Shown here: in pieces, positions 8,901-17,492 of the stretch | Layout of the letters: each line of letters opens with the position of its first letter | Numbering within the stretch: the stretch's first letter is position 1 | Assembly (NCBI RefSeq): GCF_001931755.2 | Contig: NZ_CP015510.2 | Span: forward strand, 868,001-932,000 | Source of the DNA: Wolbachia endosymbiont of Folsomia candida | Lineage (GTDB): Bacteria > Pseudomonadota > Alphaproteobacteria > Rickettsiales > Anaplasmataceae | Length of the DNA: 64,000 nucleotides | Direction: 5' to 3' | Position numbers and translations under genes: made by a program | Notes under the pieces: model-generated | The model's database searches: none | Seen by the model: only the letters and a program-made list of their open reading frames with translations | What the model was told of the DNA's origin: nothing

Positions 8901-10481
8901 TTTGCCTGGTTTACCTGGATCACCTTTTTCACCATCTTCTCCTTTCAATGATCGTTTAAAACGAGAATTATGTGCTAATCTGTTCACAATTTCTAAACCA
9001 ATATTTTCTATAACAGCATTTTGCATATCAGTATCTTGTGCAATCTTCGCTGGCATTTCTTCCCGAATATGTTCTACAAGTGTCTTGCCATTCATTGCAG
9101 ATATGGGTTTCTCAAGTATTATCTTTCCAAGCTTGTCAAACTGATCAGTAACCAATTTTTCAGCAACTTTTGAAGGATCTGCATCATCACCTTTAGCACC
9201 TTTATCACCCTTAATGCCTTGTCGACCTTCTGGTCCTCTTGAACCTGGAACTCCATCAAGACCATTAAGACCTTTTAGTGCTTTTCCAGGATCAGTTCTT
9301 AATGCTTTTGAAACAGCATTTTGCAAAGTCTGATTCGCTGCAACTTCATTAACAACTGCATTCTTCAAGATAGCAGCCACACTTAGTTCATTAATACTGC
9401 CAACTTTACTATTATCAAAATCACTAATATCTGCAGATGTTAAGGTACTTTTTAAATAGGTTCTAATGTTTGGAAAGAGATTTAAATCTTCCATTTTGCA
9501 ATTATCTGAATTATCGCAGTAATTCGTTAATTTTGGGTTAGAAGTTTTATTTCCTTCTTTATCTGAAAAGTAGTATTTAAATTTACCTGTTGATTTATCT
9601 TTAAATAAGGATATATGGGTTTCATTGAACTCAATGTCTTTTAAATTATTGCTATCGTCAAAAGGATTACCAAAAACTAGATGGTGTGTTTTGGCGTTAG
9701 AATCAATAAAGGCTAAAAGTGTTTTATCGTTCAGTTTCCCTGCATACTGACCCACAGTGTCTGTATTATGATTATAATGACTTATAGAAACTTGCTCACC
9801 AACTGTAGCATTTGCCTTTATAACATATTGTGGCTTAGAAGAATCAGTAAAGTCTATACTACTGTCCTTTATATCACTTTTAGGTATAACTAATTTTCTA
9901 TAGTACTGAATAGGACTATTGTGATCACTAGCATCAGGGTTATATTGCACACTAGAATTGCCAAATCTGCCTGTATAGTCGTATTCAGTGATCCCCAGAC
10001 CATCAATAGAATTTCTACTAGAGTTATAACTAGGACAATGAACCATATTCCATCCTATACTAGTTCCATTTTGTTTACATAGAATAAGACCTTCTTTTGA
10101 TGTTTTGAGGTATAACATGTCATTATCAATATTTGTAATAATTCCAGTTGCAAATTTTATTATTTCTCCAGATCCTCCACCGTTTGGCATTAACTTATCA
10201 GGGTAAATAATAAAAAAGGAAAATGTTCCTTTTGTTTGTCCTGTTTTTTGTTCAAAACTATAACATCCATTAGCAGTGAGCGAACCATATAGTGATGAAG
10301 TATTATCTGTCAAATAGGGTTTATAATGGCCAGCAAATGCTTCATCACATAACGTAATGAAATTATATGTATTAGCACCTCTGCTTACATCTCTACTAAC
10401 CTGATGGCAGTCATTGTAATTGGATAGACCATGACTAAGATCGTAGTGTAGTGTTAGGATATATTTATTATCACCACTCAT
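5985..10481 (-). CDS. Giant collagen-like repeat protein with furin-type sites
   Basis: 1498 residues, the largest gene here. Residues 1-400 form a non-repetitive region with no recognised domain and no classical signal peptide. Gly-X-Y blocks follow at about 408-441, 513-548, 561-620, 835-865 and, almost continuously, 870-1245. Between blocks come helical segments such as ADPSEIMNRLAHN. Six modules carry R-F-K-R-S-L-K-G (Arg at 507, 555, 867, 942, 1014, 1191), and R-S-K-R-S ends the series at 1255; all fit the furin consensus R-x-K-R. The C-terminal 240 residues contain two VTQGE segments and a His/Asp-rich region. Gly-X-Y runs form triple helices in bacterial surface proteins, so a trimeric fibrous exported protein is likely. 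One Gly position is Cys (codon at 7266-7268). The start ATG has only a weak ribosome site. Confidence 0.9.
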   Translation of the reverse strand: MSGDNKYILTLHYDLSHGLSNYNDCHQVSRDVSRGANTYNFITLCDEAFAGHYKPYLTDNTSSLYGSLTANGCYSFEQKTGQTKGTFSFFIIYPDKLMPNGGGSGEIIKFATGIITNIDNDMLYLKTSKEGLILCKQNGTSIGWNMVHCPSYNSSRNSIDGLGITEYDYTGRFGNSSVQYNPDASDHNSPIQYYRKLVIPKSDIKDSSIDFTDSSKPQYVIKANATVGEQVSISHYNHNTDTVGQYAGKLNDKTLLAFIDSNAKTHHLVFGNPFDDSNNLKDIEFNETHISLFKDKSTGKFKYYFSDKEGNKTSNPKLTNYCDNSDNCKMEDLNLFPNIRTYLKSTLTSADISDFDNSKVGSINELSVAAILKNAVVNEVAANQTLQNAVSKALRTDPGKALKGLNGLDGVPGSRGPEGRQGIKGDKGAKGDDADPSKVAEKLVTDQFDKLGKIILEKPISAMNGKTLVEHIREEMPAKIAQDTDMQNAVIENIGLEIVNRLAHNSRFKRSLKGEDGEKGDPGKPGKAGADGAQGLKGDDADPAEIVNRLAHNSRFKRSLKGEDGEKGDPGKPGLPGPAGSPGAIGPEGLQGIQGFKGDPGSQGKDGAKGDTGLQGPPGFAATAGQVADLLVNQKPNDLGKAVLDATGRGGETLATQVANKVNLSPQDFVDKVDATKLTEGVVKNITPREAKNIAEATVNMITSDATRQNNPDPDAFKKYEKFAEKLAELLLQKSAISQSNANKLVAGNINGWALAKYLLIHSGLNTNGARGLVETKVNQERLAHDLLKHAGLSTNAGEANATIDHILSHFFNTKAGAVTAALRNNPGRARGPKGEQGERGDDGIQGEQGQDADPSEIMNRLAHNSRFKRSLKGDDGPEGPEGKQGDKGEDGSTGPQGRDGKHGKKGDQGEDGAAGLPGGQGPAGQDADSSEITNRLAQNTRFKRSLKGDDGPEGPEGKQGDKGEDGSTGPRGREGKHGKKGDDGERGDDGIQGEQGQDADPSEIMNRLAHNSRFKRSLKGDDGPEGPEGKQGDKGEDGVAGPRGRDGKHGQKGDEGPEGKQGDKGDDGTTCPRGRDGKQGKNGDQGDKGEDGSTGPRGRDGKQGKNGDQGDKGEDGSTGPRGRDGKHGKNGDQGDKGEDGSTGPRGRDGKHGKKGDQGEDGAAGLPGEQGPAGQDADSLEVVHRLAHNARFKRSLKGDDGPEGPRGEQGEKGEDGSTGPRGRDGKHGKKGDGDVESLLKNLMENDVDILASDARSKRSAAEFQQKLQLRVTQGESYDQNKNEANIELEIEGKSVVIATFLEIGYFFKNDDLYIRNHITGENTLIPKNFHFLKVVEDGLDNYKLAFCNNLGNLFFDHKKYDPEYADLPEEHKLIDLKYIKNAANIDLSKYYYHTHTPLFAVTQGELEGQSLEDYRADVYEIAKDKKIGTLIDEFGFFENGKFHHIDHHRGSNEHSEELDVRIQDHEGNFQIEGNTVYPITLYDGHLDLVDYLGYSVNL
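7021..7308. repeat. 72-base tandem repeat inside the collagen-like gene
   Basis: Four consecutive 72-base units begin at 7021, 7093, 7165 and 7237. Each encodes 24 residues of Gly-X-Y (GDKGEDGSTGPRGRDGK followed by a short variable part). Units differ by only a few bases, for example His or Gln after GRDGK. Such identity at the DNA level suggests recent slippage or recombination, so the copy number is likely to vary between strains. The fourth unit carries the Gly-to-Cys change. Confidence 0.85.
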
Positions 10482-10657
10482 AACTCACACTTTCAACGTT
10501 TTTACAAATTGTTTCTAACTTGGAAGCTTTAATTATGAGTAAATCCTTTTTTGGGCATGTGTTTCTGCCATTCCATAAGGTGTGTATTGATTTATAGTTT
10601 TTACAAACCTGAAAGTTAGTGCTAGATTAAAAGCATATGAATAAATAGAAAAATAGA

Positions 10658-11302
10658 ATGATTGAAATTAAAGGCCCAGAAATTTGGGAAGGTAAAAACA
10701 AGAAGAACTTGGTTGTGTTTTTACACGGTTGGGGCTCAAGTGGAGATAACTTCATTCACCTTGCTAAAGTTATGAGCAAGTTTTTGCCTGATTCACATTT
10801 CGTAGCTCCTAATGCTCCATTTGAAAGAGAAATGGGCGATGGTTATGAATGGTTCAGTTTGGAAGATCGTAGTGAAGAAGCACTGCATAATGGAGTGAAA
10901 AATGCTGCATCAATTGTAAACAATTTTATCGATGTAAAATTGAAGGAAATGAATTTAAGCGATACGCAGCTTGCACTGGTTGGATTTTCTCAAGGGGCAA
11001 TGCTTGCAATACACACAGCTCTAACCCGCATGCAACCTTGTGCGTCAGTTGTTGGATATTCTGGTAGATTTCTTTCACCTTCAAAAGTAGCACCAGAGAT
11101 TAAATCAAAACCTAATATGTGCCTCATTCATGGTGATGCTGATGATGTGGTACCTTTTTCATCTCTTGGTTTAGCAGTTAAAGCTTTAAAGGAAAATGGA
11201 GTAAACGTTGAAGGGCATACTATTCATTCATTAGGGCATATTATTAATGATGAAGGAATAAAATTAGGTGTAGAGTTTATCAAGAAGAATTTTGTAAGTT
11301 GA
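10658..11302 (+). CDS. Carboxylesterase/phospholipase-type alpha/beta hydrolase
   Basis: 214 residues, the usual length of the cytosolic carboxylesterase II (acyl-protein thioesterase-like) family. The oxyanion-loop start is FLHGWGSSGDNF at about 21-32, the nucleophile elbow is GFSQGAM near 109-115, the acid is in HGDADDVVPF near 165, and the catalytic His is in SLGHIIN near 198. It hydrolyses short-chain esters, thioesters or lysophospholipids in related enzymes; the substrate here is unknown. The gene is divergent from the collagen-like gene across a 176-base spacer. Confidence 0.88.
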   Translation: MIEIKGPEIWEGKNKKNLVVFLHGWGSSGDNFIHLAKVMSKFLPDSHFVAPNAPFEREMGDGYEWFSLEDRSEEALHNGVKNAASIVNNFIDVKLKEMNLSDTQLALVGFSQGAMLAIHTALTRMQPCASVVGYSGRFLSPSKVAPEIKSKPNMCLIHGDADDVVPFSSLGLAVKALKENGVNVEGHTIHSLGHIINDEGIKLGVEFIKKNFVS

Positions 11303-11790
11303 TTTCTATAGCTTGAGATGTAATGAAAATAGATTTATGCTTAACAATCAATTGGGATTGGATTTCATCACTCATATTTGTCACCCGAGTCCACTGTTTG
11401 TCATTGTATGTTATTTGTTATCCAGTAGCACTCTTCTTGTCATCCCAGTGCTCTTTTTTCCTGTCATCCCAGTGCGTGACACTGGGATCCAGCCCTTAAT
11501 AATTGCTAATAAACAAGTATATAGATTTGATGTCCATAAAAATAGCATATTCCATGCTAAAAATAATGTCCATTATGAAAAAATTGGATTCCAGTGTCTG
11601 GGCACTGGAATGACACCCTTAGGGCTGCTGGGATGACAGGGGTTGGCTACTTGGATGACAGGGGATTGGTTACTTGGATGACAAGAAACGAACACAGGCA
11701 TAACACCGTTTTTTGTACTTTTGTCTTCAAAGTTCCAACATTCGTGCAGTTGTGGATCAAGTTATAGGATGACAGAAAAGGATTAGCTAT
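11303..11790. repeat. Spacer filled with palindromic and MITE-derived repeats
   Basis: This 488-base stretch holds no convincing gene. It contains the palindrome CCCAGTGCGTGACACTGGGA near 11472, a second imperfect hairpin near 11590-11615 (CCAGTGTCTGGGCACTGGAA), and near 11735-11755 a MITE terminus in inverse orientation (TTCGTGCAGTTGTG). Segments such as AAAATAATGTCCATTATGAAAA recur at 32680. An open frame at 11313-11636 consists of these repeats only. Confidence 0.75.
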
Positions 11791-12579
11791 ATGAATTTGT
11801 TTTGCTTTGGTTATGGCTACGTAGCTAAATTTTTATCAAAAAAATTACTGAGTTTAGGATGGACGATAAGTGGCACTTCAAGTATCAATTCTTCAGAAAA
11901 AAATATCAAAATATTTAATTATAATGAAATTGACAAGGACATATTCAAAAGTGTAACTCACGCTTTAATTTCCATTCCACCAAACGGTGATGATGTTATA
12001 GAAAGGTATGGCAGCTACCTCCAAAATATTAAATGGCTCGGTTATTTATCTGCAACTAGTGTCTACGGTGATCATTCTGGCAATTGGGTTACCGAGGAAT
12101 CTGAAACAAAACCTATAGAAAGGAGGGGAAAGGATCGCCTTAAGCATGAAAAAAAGTGGCTAGATAGCGGGCTGCCTGTGCATATTTTTCGTTTGGCTGG
12201 AATATATGGTCCTGGCAGAAATGTATTAATTGACTTACAGTTGGGTAAAGCAAGAAATGTGAAAAAAGAAGGGCATTTTTTTTCTCGTATTCACGTTGAA
12301 GATATATCAAGCATTCTATTTTCTTCTATGCAAAATATTAAACCAGGTGAAATATATAATTGCGCAGATGATTTACCTGCAACACAATCTGAAGTTGTAG
12401 CATATGGAGCTAAACTTTTAAATATTAATCCACCAGAGGAAATTGAGGTTACCTCTTTACCAGATGACGCACAGAGCTTTTACTTAGGGTCAAAAAAAGT
12501 AAGTAATGCTAAAATCAAGAGGAACCTTAACGTCTCTCTAATTTATCCTAACTATAAGGTAGGGTTACTTAAGGATTAA
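11791..12579 (+). CDS. NAD-dependent epimerase/dehydratase-like SDR protein
   Basis: 262 residues. The N-terminal Rossmann segment MNLFCFGYGYVAKFLSKKL fits the nucleotide-binding GxGYVA pattern of the YeeZ-like extended SDR group. Later landmarks are YLSATSVYGDHSGNWVTE near 87-104 and FRLAGIYGPGRNVL near 137-150, both typical of sugar-nucleotide epimerase relatives. The usual Y-x-x-x-K catalytic pair is not evident, which is also seen in YeeZ-type members, so the reaction cannot be named. It lies alone between a repeat-filled spacer and parA. Confidence 0.75.
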   Translation: MNLFCFGYGYVAKFLSKKLLSLGWTISGTSSINSSEKNIKIFNYNEIDKDIFKSVTHALISIPPNGDDVIERYGSYLQNIKWLGYLSATSVYGDHSGNWVTEESETKPIERRGKDRLKHEKKWLDSGLPVHIFRLAGIYGPGRNVLIDLQLGKARNVKKEGHFFSRIHVEDISSILFSSMQNIKPGEIYNCADDLPATQSEVVAYGAKLLNINPPEEIEVTSLPDDAQSFYLGSKKVSNAKIKRNLNVSLIYPNYKVGLLKD

Positions 12580-12713
12580 TAACTATCTTCTAGTTTTTTA
12601 TATACATTCATTTTTGATGTTAGTAGTATCTATGATTTGCAATCCAAAAATTTTCTAATGCAAAAGTTTCCTTGCGCATATACAATAGAATATTTCGCAC
12701 ATAAGAAAAAGGC

Positions 12714-13556
12714 GTGAGTAAGATTCTTGCAATAGTCAATCAAAAGGGTGGAGTAGGCAAAACCACAACTAGTATAAACTTGTCAACAGCTTTTGCTGCT
12801 GTGGGAAAAAATACTTTATTGGTAGATCTCGATCCACAAGGAAACGCTAGTACTGGGCTTGGAATTTCTTATAAGAGCAGAGAAGAAAAAAACATATATA
12901 AAATATTGCTAAGCAGCAGAAATAGGCCTATAGAATCTGCGATTTTCAATATAAAGGAAATTCCAAATTTATCGCTTATTTCGTCAGTGGTTGATTTATC
13001 GGCTGCAGAAATTGAATTATCGCAACTTAAGCATGGAAAGTTTGTGCTAAAGGAAGCATTAGAAAAAATACGTGGTAATTACGAGTATATAATAATCGAT
13101 TGCCCTCCATCACTTGGGCTCTTGACCATAAACGCTCTCACTGCCGCTGATTCTATTATTGTTCCACTTCAGTGCGAATTTTTTGCTTTGGAGGGATTAA
13201 GTCATTTAGTTAAAACTGTGGAGCTGATAAAAAAAAGCAACCTTAATCCTTCTTTAAAAATAGAGGGGATAGTGCTCACCATGTATGACAGACGTAACAA
13301 GCTCAGTGAGCAGATTAAGAATGATATTTGTCAGTATTTAAATGATAAAGTATATAAAACTATTATTCCACTTTATGAGACTATTATTCCACGCAACGTA
13401 AGGTTATCAGAAGCACCTTCTCACGGTAAGCCTGCAATTGTATATGATTTTAAATGTCCAGGTGCACAAGCATATATAAACTTGGCAAAGGAAATTTTAA
13501 GAAAGCACACAAGCATCTGTAAAGAAAAGAAATTAGTAAATGAGGGTGTGGCATGA
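12714..13556 (+). CDS. parA: Chromosome partitioning ATPase ParA
   Basis: 280 residues with a GTG start. The deviant Walker A motif KGGVGKTT is at residues 10-17, DLDPQGNAS at 38-46 provides switch I, and IIDCPPSLGLLTINAL near 126 is Walker B with its following loop. ParA cycles ATP on nucleoid DNA and moves ParB-parS complexes to segregate the origin. The stop overlaps the parB start by 4 bases (ATGA), the standard arrangement of this operon. Confidence 0.95.
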   Translation: MSKILAIVNQKGGVGKTTTSINLSTAFAAVGKNTLLVDLDPQGNASTGLGISYKSREEKNIYKILLSSRNRPIESAIFNIKEIPNLSLISSVVDLSAAEIELSQLKHGKFVLKEALEKIRGNYEYIIIDCPPSLGLLTINALTAADSIIVPLQCEFFALEGLSHLVKTVELIKKSNLNPSLKIEGIVLTMYDRRNKLSEQIKNDICQYLNDKVYKTIIPLYETIIPRNVRLSEAPSHGKPAIVYDFKCPGAQAYINLAKEILRKHTSICKEKKLVNEGVA

Positions 13557-14419
13557 GGGATGATAGACGACTCGGAATGGGTCTTGCTGGTCTTATAGGT
13601 GATAATTATGATAATAAAGAAGATCAACAGGAGCACTTGCCTATCTCGTTACTCCATTCAAGTAAATTTCAGCCAAGAAAATATTTTGACGAAGAGTCAT
13701 TAAAAGAACTTGCAATTTCAATAGAGAAAAGCGGCATTATACAGCCCATTGTGGTACGCAAAGATTCAAATGAAGATGGCTATGAAATAATAGCAGGGGA
13801 ACGCCGTTGGCGAGCAAGTAAAATTGCAAACCTAAACAGTGTGCCAGTTATTATAAAAGATTTAAGTGATAAGGCGTGTCTCGAAATAGCCATTATTGAA
13901 AACATACAGAGACAAGATATTAATCCGATAGAAGAAGGTGAGGCGTATAAGAGGCTGATAGATGAATTCTCCTATACTCATGAAGAATTAGCTTCAGCCT
14001 TAGGTAAAAGCCGCAGCCATATAACTAATATGATTAGAATGTTATCACTTTCTGGTGGTGTGAAGGCGATGATAAATGAAAAAAAGTTGTCTATGGGACA
14101 TGCAAGAGCATTGATTAACATTGAAAATTCAGAAGATATTGCTGAAACAATAGTTTCCCAGGGCTTAAGCGTTAGACAAACCGAAAAATTGATAAAAGAT
14201 TTGCATGGAAATAATAACCAAAAAAGCCAACAACATACTAAAGATCAAGATATAGCAGTCATAGAAAGAGAAATATCTTCTCAACTTGGCTTAAATATTA
14301 AAATTAGTGACAATAATTCTAAGGGCAAAGTTATTATACAGTATAATAATCTTAATGAATTAGACTTAATATTGAGAGCCTTAAGTAGAAAAGCTGAGAT
14401 GCATACAGAATTAGACTAA
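13553..14419 (+). CDS. parB: Chromosome partitioning protein ParB
   Basis: 288 residues. The N-terminal part has the CTPase/nuclease-like core with QPRKYFDEESLKELAISIEKSGIIQPIVVR and the GERRWRAS box near 80; then IAIIENIQRQDINPIEEGEAY and the helix-turn-helix (TQEELASALGKSRSHITNMIRML type) near 140-165 that reads parS. The C-terminal 50 residues form the dimerisation part. Translation is coupled to parA by a 4-base overlap. No parS site was identified by eye. Confidence 0.95.
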   Translation: MRDDRRLGMGLAGLIGDNYDNKEDQQEHLPISLLHSSKFQPRKYFDEESLKELAISIEKSGIIQPIVVRKDSNEDGYEIIAGERRWRASKIANLNSVPVIIKDLSDKACLEIAIIENIQRQDINPIEEGEAYKRLIDEFSYTHEELASALGKSRSHITNMIRMLSLSGGVKAMINEKKLSMGHARALINIENSEDIAETIVSQGLSVRQTEKLIKDLHGNNNQKSQQHTKDQDIAVIEREISSQLGLNIKISDNNSKGKVIIQYNNLNELDLILRALSRKAEMHTELD

Positions 14420-14438
14420 TCCATATCAATCATGACTA

Positions 14439-16184
14439 CTAAACAGCTAACTCAAGAGTATTTTCCTCTGTCTGTGGTGAAGTAAGTTGCGAGTCAACTT
14501 TAGGATTTTGATAGCGATCAACACAATAAGCAGCTATAGTTAAAAAAGCTGCTACGGCAATTGCAGCTATAAAAGATTCAAAGGCAAGTCCTATCATAAT
14601 ACTAACGAAAGCAATTCCGATTGTTATTGCTATCATTTCTATTATACTGGTGCGAGCTTTCATATCAGCTAAAACTGCTTTTAGTGCTTTTTCACTTTCA
14701 ATGATGCGAGCTAGACCCGCTTCTTGTGCTTTTTCACTTTCAAGTTTACTTAAATACTCTTCTTCATGTCGTTCGAAGAAAGCACCGATATCCATCAAAG
14801 CTTTTCCTTGTGCTTTTCTATGCAAGCGTTCCTTTAGTATTGGCTCATGCGGAGCTGGATTATCATCCAAAAATTCTTTAAACTTAAGGAAGTCTTCTTC
14901 AAGCTTAAGCAAGTCTTCTTCATGCTTCTCTATTAATCTTTGAGCTGAAGAATCTTTAATATGATTTACTACATCATTAATATCAGTTGATTTTTTACTT
15001 AGTAATTCAATAGTCCTAAAGATTTCTTTTTCTAATATCAAACTTATTTTATTTTTTTCTTCATCAGGAATACTTCCTGTTACATCTTTACCGTTTTGAC
15101 CATTGTTCTGGTATATAGTAAGTAACTCTCTTTTTAACGCATCTTGATAATCTGGAGAACGTAAATTACTAATATACCTATCTAGCAATATAGTAGGTAA
15201 ATTTTCTATGAGTAAATTGCCAACATCAACAATGCATTTTTTAGCTGGACTATTCCCTTGTGTTTTAATTTGATCTTCAATTTCACTAACTATAGATTGT
15301 AGTTTACTATCATCTATCTTTGAATTTGGTTTTATAGAGCTTACATAATTAATCAGCTCCTTTATCTTTTGACTTAAAACATGATTATCGTCTTGAGTAA
15401 GTTTTATAATCTGTTTAAAGTTATCATAAAGCTCTTGCATGTGTGGATGATTACCACCGTTTGAAAGAAGATAAGCAGAAAAAACCATAATTGGTGTCTT
15501 TTCTCGCTCTAAATGATTAGCATGTATACTAACTCTATCATAGCACTTTTGATCCAACGATTTTGGACTTACTAATACCATCAATGTAAGTAATAGCGAA
15601 AGATAATGTTTAAAGCTTTCTCTTTGCGCACATGGTTCATCATAACTGCAGTATTCACCCTGTGAATTCAAATTGACAAATATTGTCTCAATAGCACTGT
15701 ACAGTAAATTCTTTGTGCCATCACGCCAATATTCTTGCTTTGCCAATAAATTAGGATTTTGTAGCATTATTCTTGCAATTGAAACAGTAAGAGTGTGAGC
15801 TACATCATAGCCTATGTTTCTTTTAACTACATTCTTTTTGTCTTTTTTAATGAATGTAGTATTATGTCCAAAAAGCGTTCCTCTGCGCATATGAAAATTA
15901 CCTATCCAATTTAGTTTTTTTGGATAGCTATTTACATCCAGCCCATGATTTAATATAACCTCTAAAATTTTTGGACTATACAATGGATCTAAATGTAAAC
16001 CACTATCAAGAAAATCTAGAACAATATTTGTTGCTTCTTGTAATTGCCTAAGGTCCTGAATATTTTTAAGGGTATTTATAAATTTTTGAAGCCTAGGATT
16101 TTGCTCTAAATCACTAATATCTTGAACATACCCAAGCTTATCTAAAGCTTGATTAAGCTTACCTTTAAGATCTTCATTGGTCAT
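14439..16184 (-). CDS. Hypothetical protein with C-terminal membrane hairpin
   Basis: 581 residues, no recognised domain. Residues 1-330 are helical and soluble, with an ankyrin-like spacing in places (YSPKILEVILNHGLDVNSY) but no clear repeat array. Residues 380-490 are highly charged coiled coil (EEDLLKLEEDFLKFKEFLDDN). Two hydrophobic helices at about 520-560 (MIAITIGIAFVSIMIGLAFESFIAAIAVAAFLTIAAYC) form a hairpin, and a short polar tail ends the protein. It resembles exported membrane-modifying proteins of Anaplasmataceae in layout, but this is an inference. It converges with parB. Confidence 0.7.
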   Translation of the reverse strand: MTNEDLKGKLNQALDKLGYVQDISDLEQNPRLQKFINTLKNIQDLRQLQEATNIVLDFLDSGLHLDPLYSPKILEVILNHGLDVNSYPKKLNWIGNFHMRRGTLFGHNTTFIKKDKKNVVKRNIGYDVAHTLTVSIARIMLQNPNLLAKQEYWRDGTKNLLYSAIETIFVNLNSQGEYCSYDEPCAQRESFKHYLSLLLTLMVLVSPKSLDQKCYDRVSIHANHLEREKTPIMVFSAYLLSNGGNHPHMQELYDNFKQIIKLTQDDNHVLSQKIKELINYVSSIKPNSKIDDSKLQSIVSEIEDQIKTQGNSPAKKCIVDVGNLLIENLPTILLDRYISNLRSPDYQDALKRELLTIYQNNGQNGKDVTGSIPDEEKNKISLILEKEIFRTIELLSKKSTDINDVVNHIKDSSAQRLIEKHEEDLLKLEEDFLKFKEFLDDNPAPHEPILKERLHRKAQGKALMDIGAFFERHEEEYLSKLESEKAQEAGLARIIESEKALKAVLADMKARTSIIEMIAITIGIAFVSIMIGLAFESFIAAIAVAAFLTIAAYCVDRYQNPKVDSQLTSPQTEENTLELAV

Positions 16185-16266
16185 AATTGTATTTATATAT
16201 TAAATTAATATATAAATTATATCATAAAAATTAAAGTAATGCAAATTAAAATAATTAAGATTTATA

Positions 16267-16401
16267 CTGCTGCCACATTTACCGGATTTGAATCCAATTA
16301 AACATGCTGTAAGAAAAATACTGCCAATTTTTTGTCCAGATATTAATTCTGCTATTGATTGTATTTTTCAAAAATCGGGGAAAGCTTATCTGTGCTTGCT
16401 A
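16267..16401 (+). pseudogene. IS630 transposase C-terminal remnant
   Basis: Translated on the plus strand this reads LLPHLPDLNPIKHAVRKIL...FQKSGKAYLC, the C-terminus of the same IS630-family transposase found at 24129-26589. Compared with that copy, the stretch encoding EHFWFAI is missing between LNPI and KHAV, a clean deletion of 21 bases that removes the catalytic Glu. The last 25 bases match the IS630 inverted repeat. No start or other end remains; it is a dead fragment upstream of the divergent hypothetical gene. Confidence 0.8.
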
Positions 16402-16440
16402 TCTCAATATAATAAATACGTTATGGTTTACATTTGAAAA

Positions 16441-16470
16441 AACCTGCAGTAGCCTCGCTACAGGTTGAAA
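16441..16470 (-). terminator. Rho-independent terminator
   Basis: In the minus direction the sequence forms a stem ACCTGTAGC / CTACTGCAGGT-like around GAGG and runs into six T. It lies just after the TAA at 16473-16475 that ends the second frame of the adjacent hypothetical gene, supporting that the gene once ended there. Confidence 0.6.
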
Positions 16471-16472
16471 TG

Positions 16473-17253
16473 TTAACGTGTATGATTCTTTGGTAAGAAA
16501 AGCTCTAATAATTGTGTCAATATTGGCTTGGGTGGGCTAAGGTCATGCTTCATTTCCTGAAGTACGTTTTTCAGTAGGTCTTTATTTTCCTTTGTATCTA
16601 TTTTTAACTTTTCTATGATATCTTTACTTTCACTGTGTTGATCTAAATGTCTGTTAGGGGAATCTAATAAACTTTTAATACTACTTTTCTTTTACGTTTT
16701 CTATATTCTTTGCAATAAAAGATGACCATTTTTCTTTTATTATATCTCTAAGTTGACTTTTCAATCTACTTTTTTGGTTTTCATAATCTTTGCTACTCAT
16801 AAACCTCTTCTGATTTTTAAGATCGACAAGCTTTTGCTGTACATCATTTTGCTTTTTTTGTAGAGCATCAATATGTTCATTAAAACTTATAGGACCTTCT
16901 TCTCTTGACTGTGATTGTTGTAACACATTTTTACCACTTCTTCTAATGCTAGCAAATTGCATATTATTTATCTGCGTATCAATGTTTTTTATTGTTTCAC
17001 TAATGAGAATGATTGTAAGCTTAAATTCCTTAGAACCTACTTTACAGCGAGAATTCTGCCTATATATACTGTCTAAATTTAGGGGTGGTAAGTTAGGTAT
17101 ATCAGTTTTTATACCAATAGAACGTAGTTCAGCTAAATCATTGTGCAAATCAAGTGCTGGTCCTGAATGCAATTCATTTTGCGTTTGCATATTATGTAAT
17201 ATCTTTAAAAGTCTATTTTTATATTCTTTAAACTGTTGTTTACTTGAGGGCAT
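16473..17253 (-). pseudogene. Hypothetical coiled-coil protein, probably frameshifted near its 3' end
   Basis: The intact frame runs from ATG 17253 to a TAG ending at 16681 (190 residues), a polar coiled-coil protein with HIDALQKKQNDVQQKLVDLKNQK. Just at that stop a second frame continues for about 67 codons (SIKSLLDSPNRHLDQHSESKD...LPKNHTR) down to TAA at 16473, directly before a terminator. Removing one A from the AAAA run before the TAG fuses the two frames. I therefore think a one-base insertion truncated the protein, although the shorter form may still be made. Function unknown. Confidence 0.6.
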
Positions 17254-17492
17254 TTTAATTCCTTAATTTATTAATATAACTGCATTTTAAGCAACAATTA
17301 CTAACCATATATTAATATTATTTTTAGTAATTTAATAAAATTTTATACTCTACTTAAATAATATACTTTGAATTTAAAGTAAATATATTATTTTATTAAC
17401 CAGCGCAATATATAACAAATTGATGAGCAAAAACAAGAACTTGATTTTTATGGTTAAATAATGGACGATCAAACCATATAGAAATATCTAAA

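Noticed and set aside
5028..10481. XerC next to an unusual gene as sign of an integrative element or prophage WO
   Set aside because: xerC is coupled to lpdA and of the housekeeping type; no att repeats, phage structural or cif-type genes were found in the window.
11313..11636. 107-residue plus-strand frame
   Set aside because: Made of palindromic repeat sequence; the same translation pieces occur at other repeat sites.
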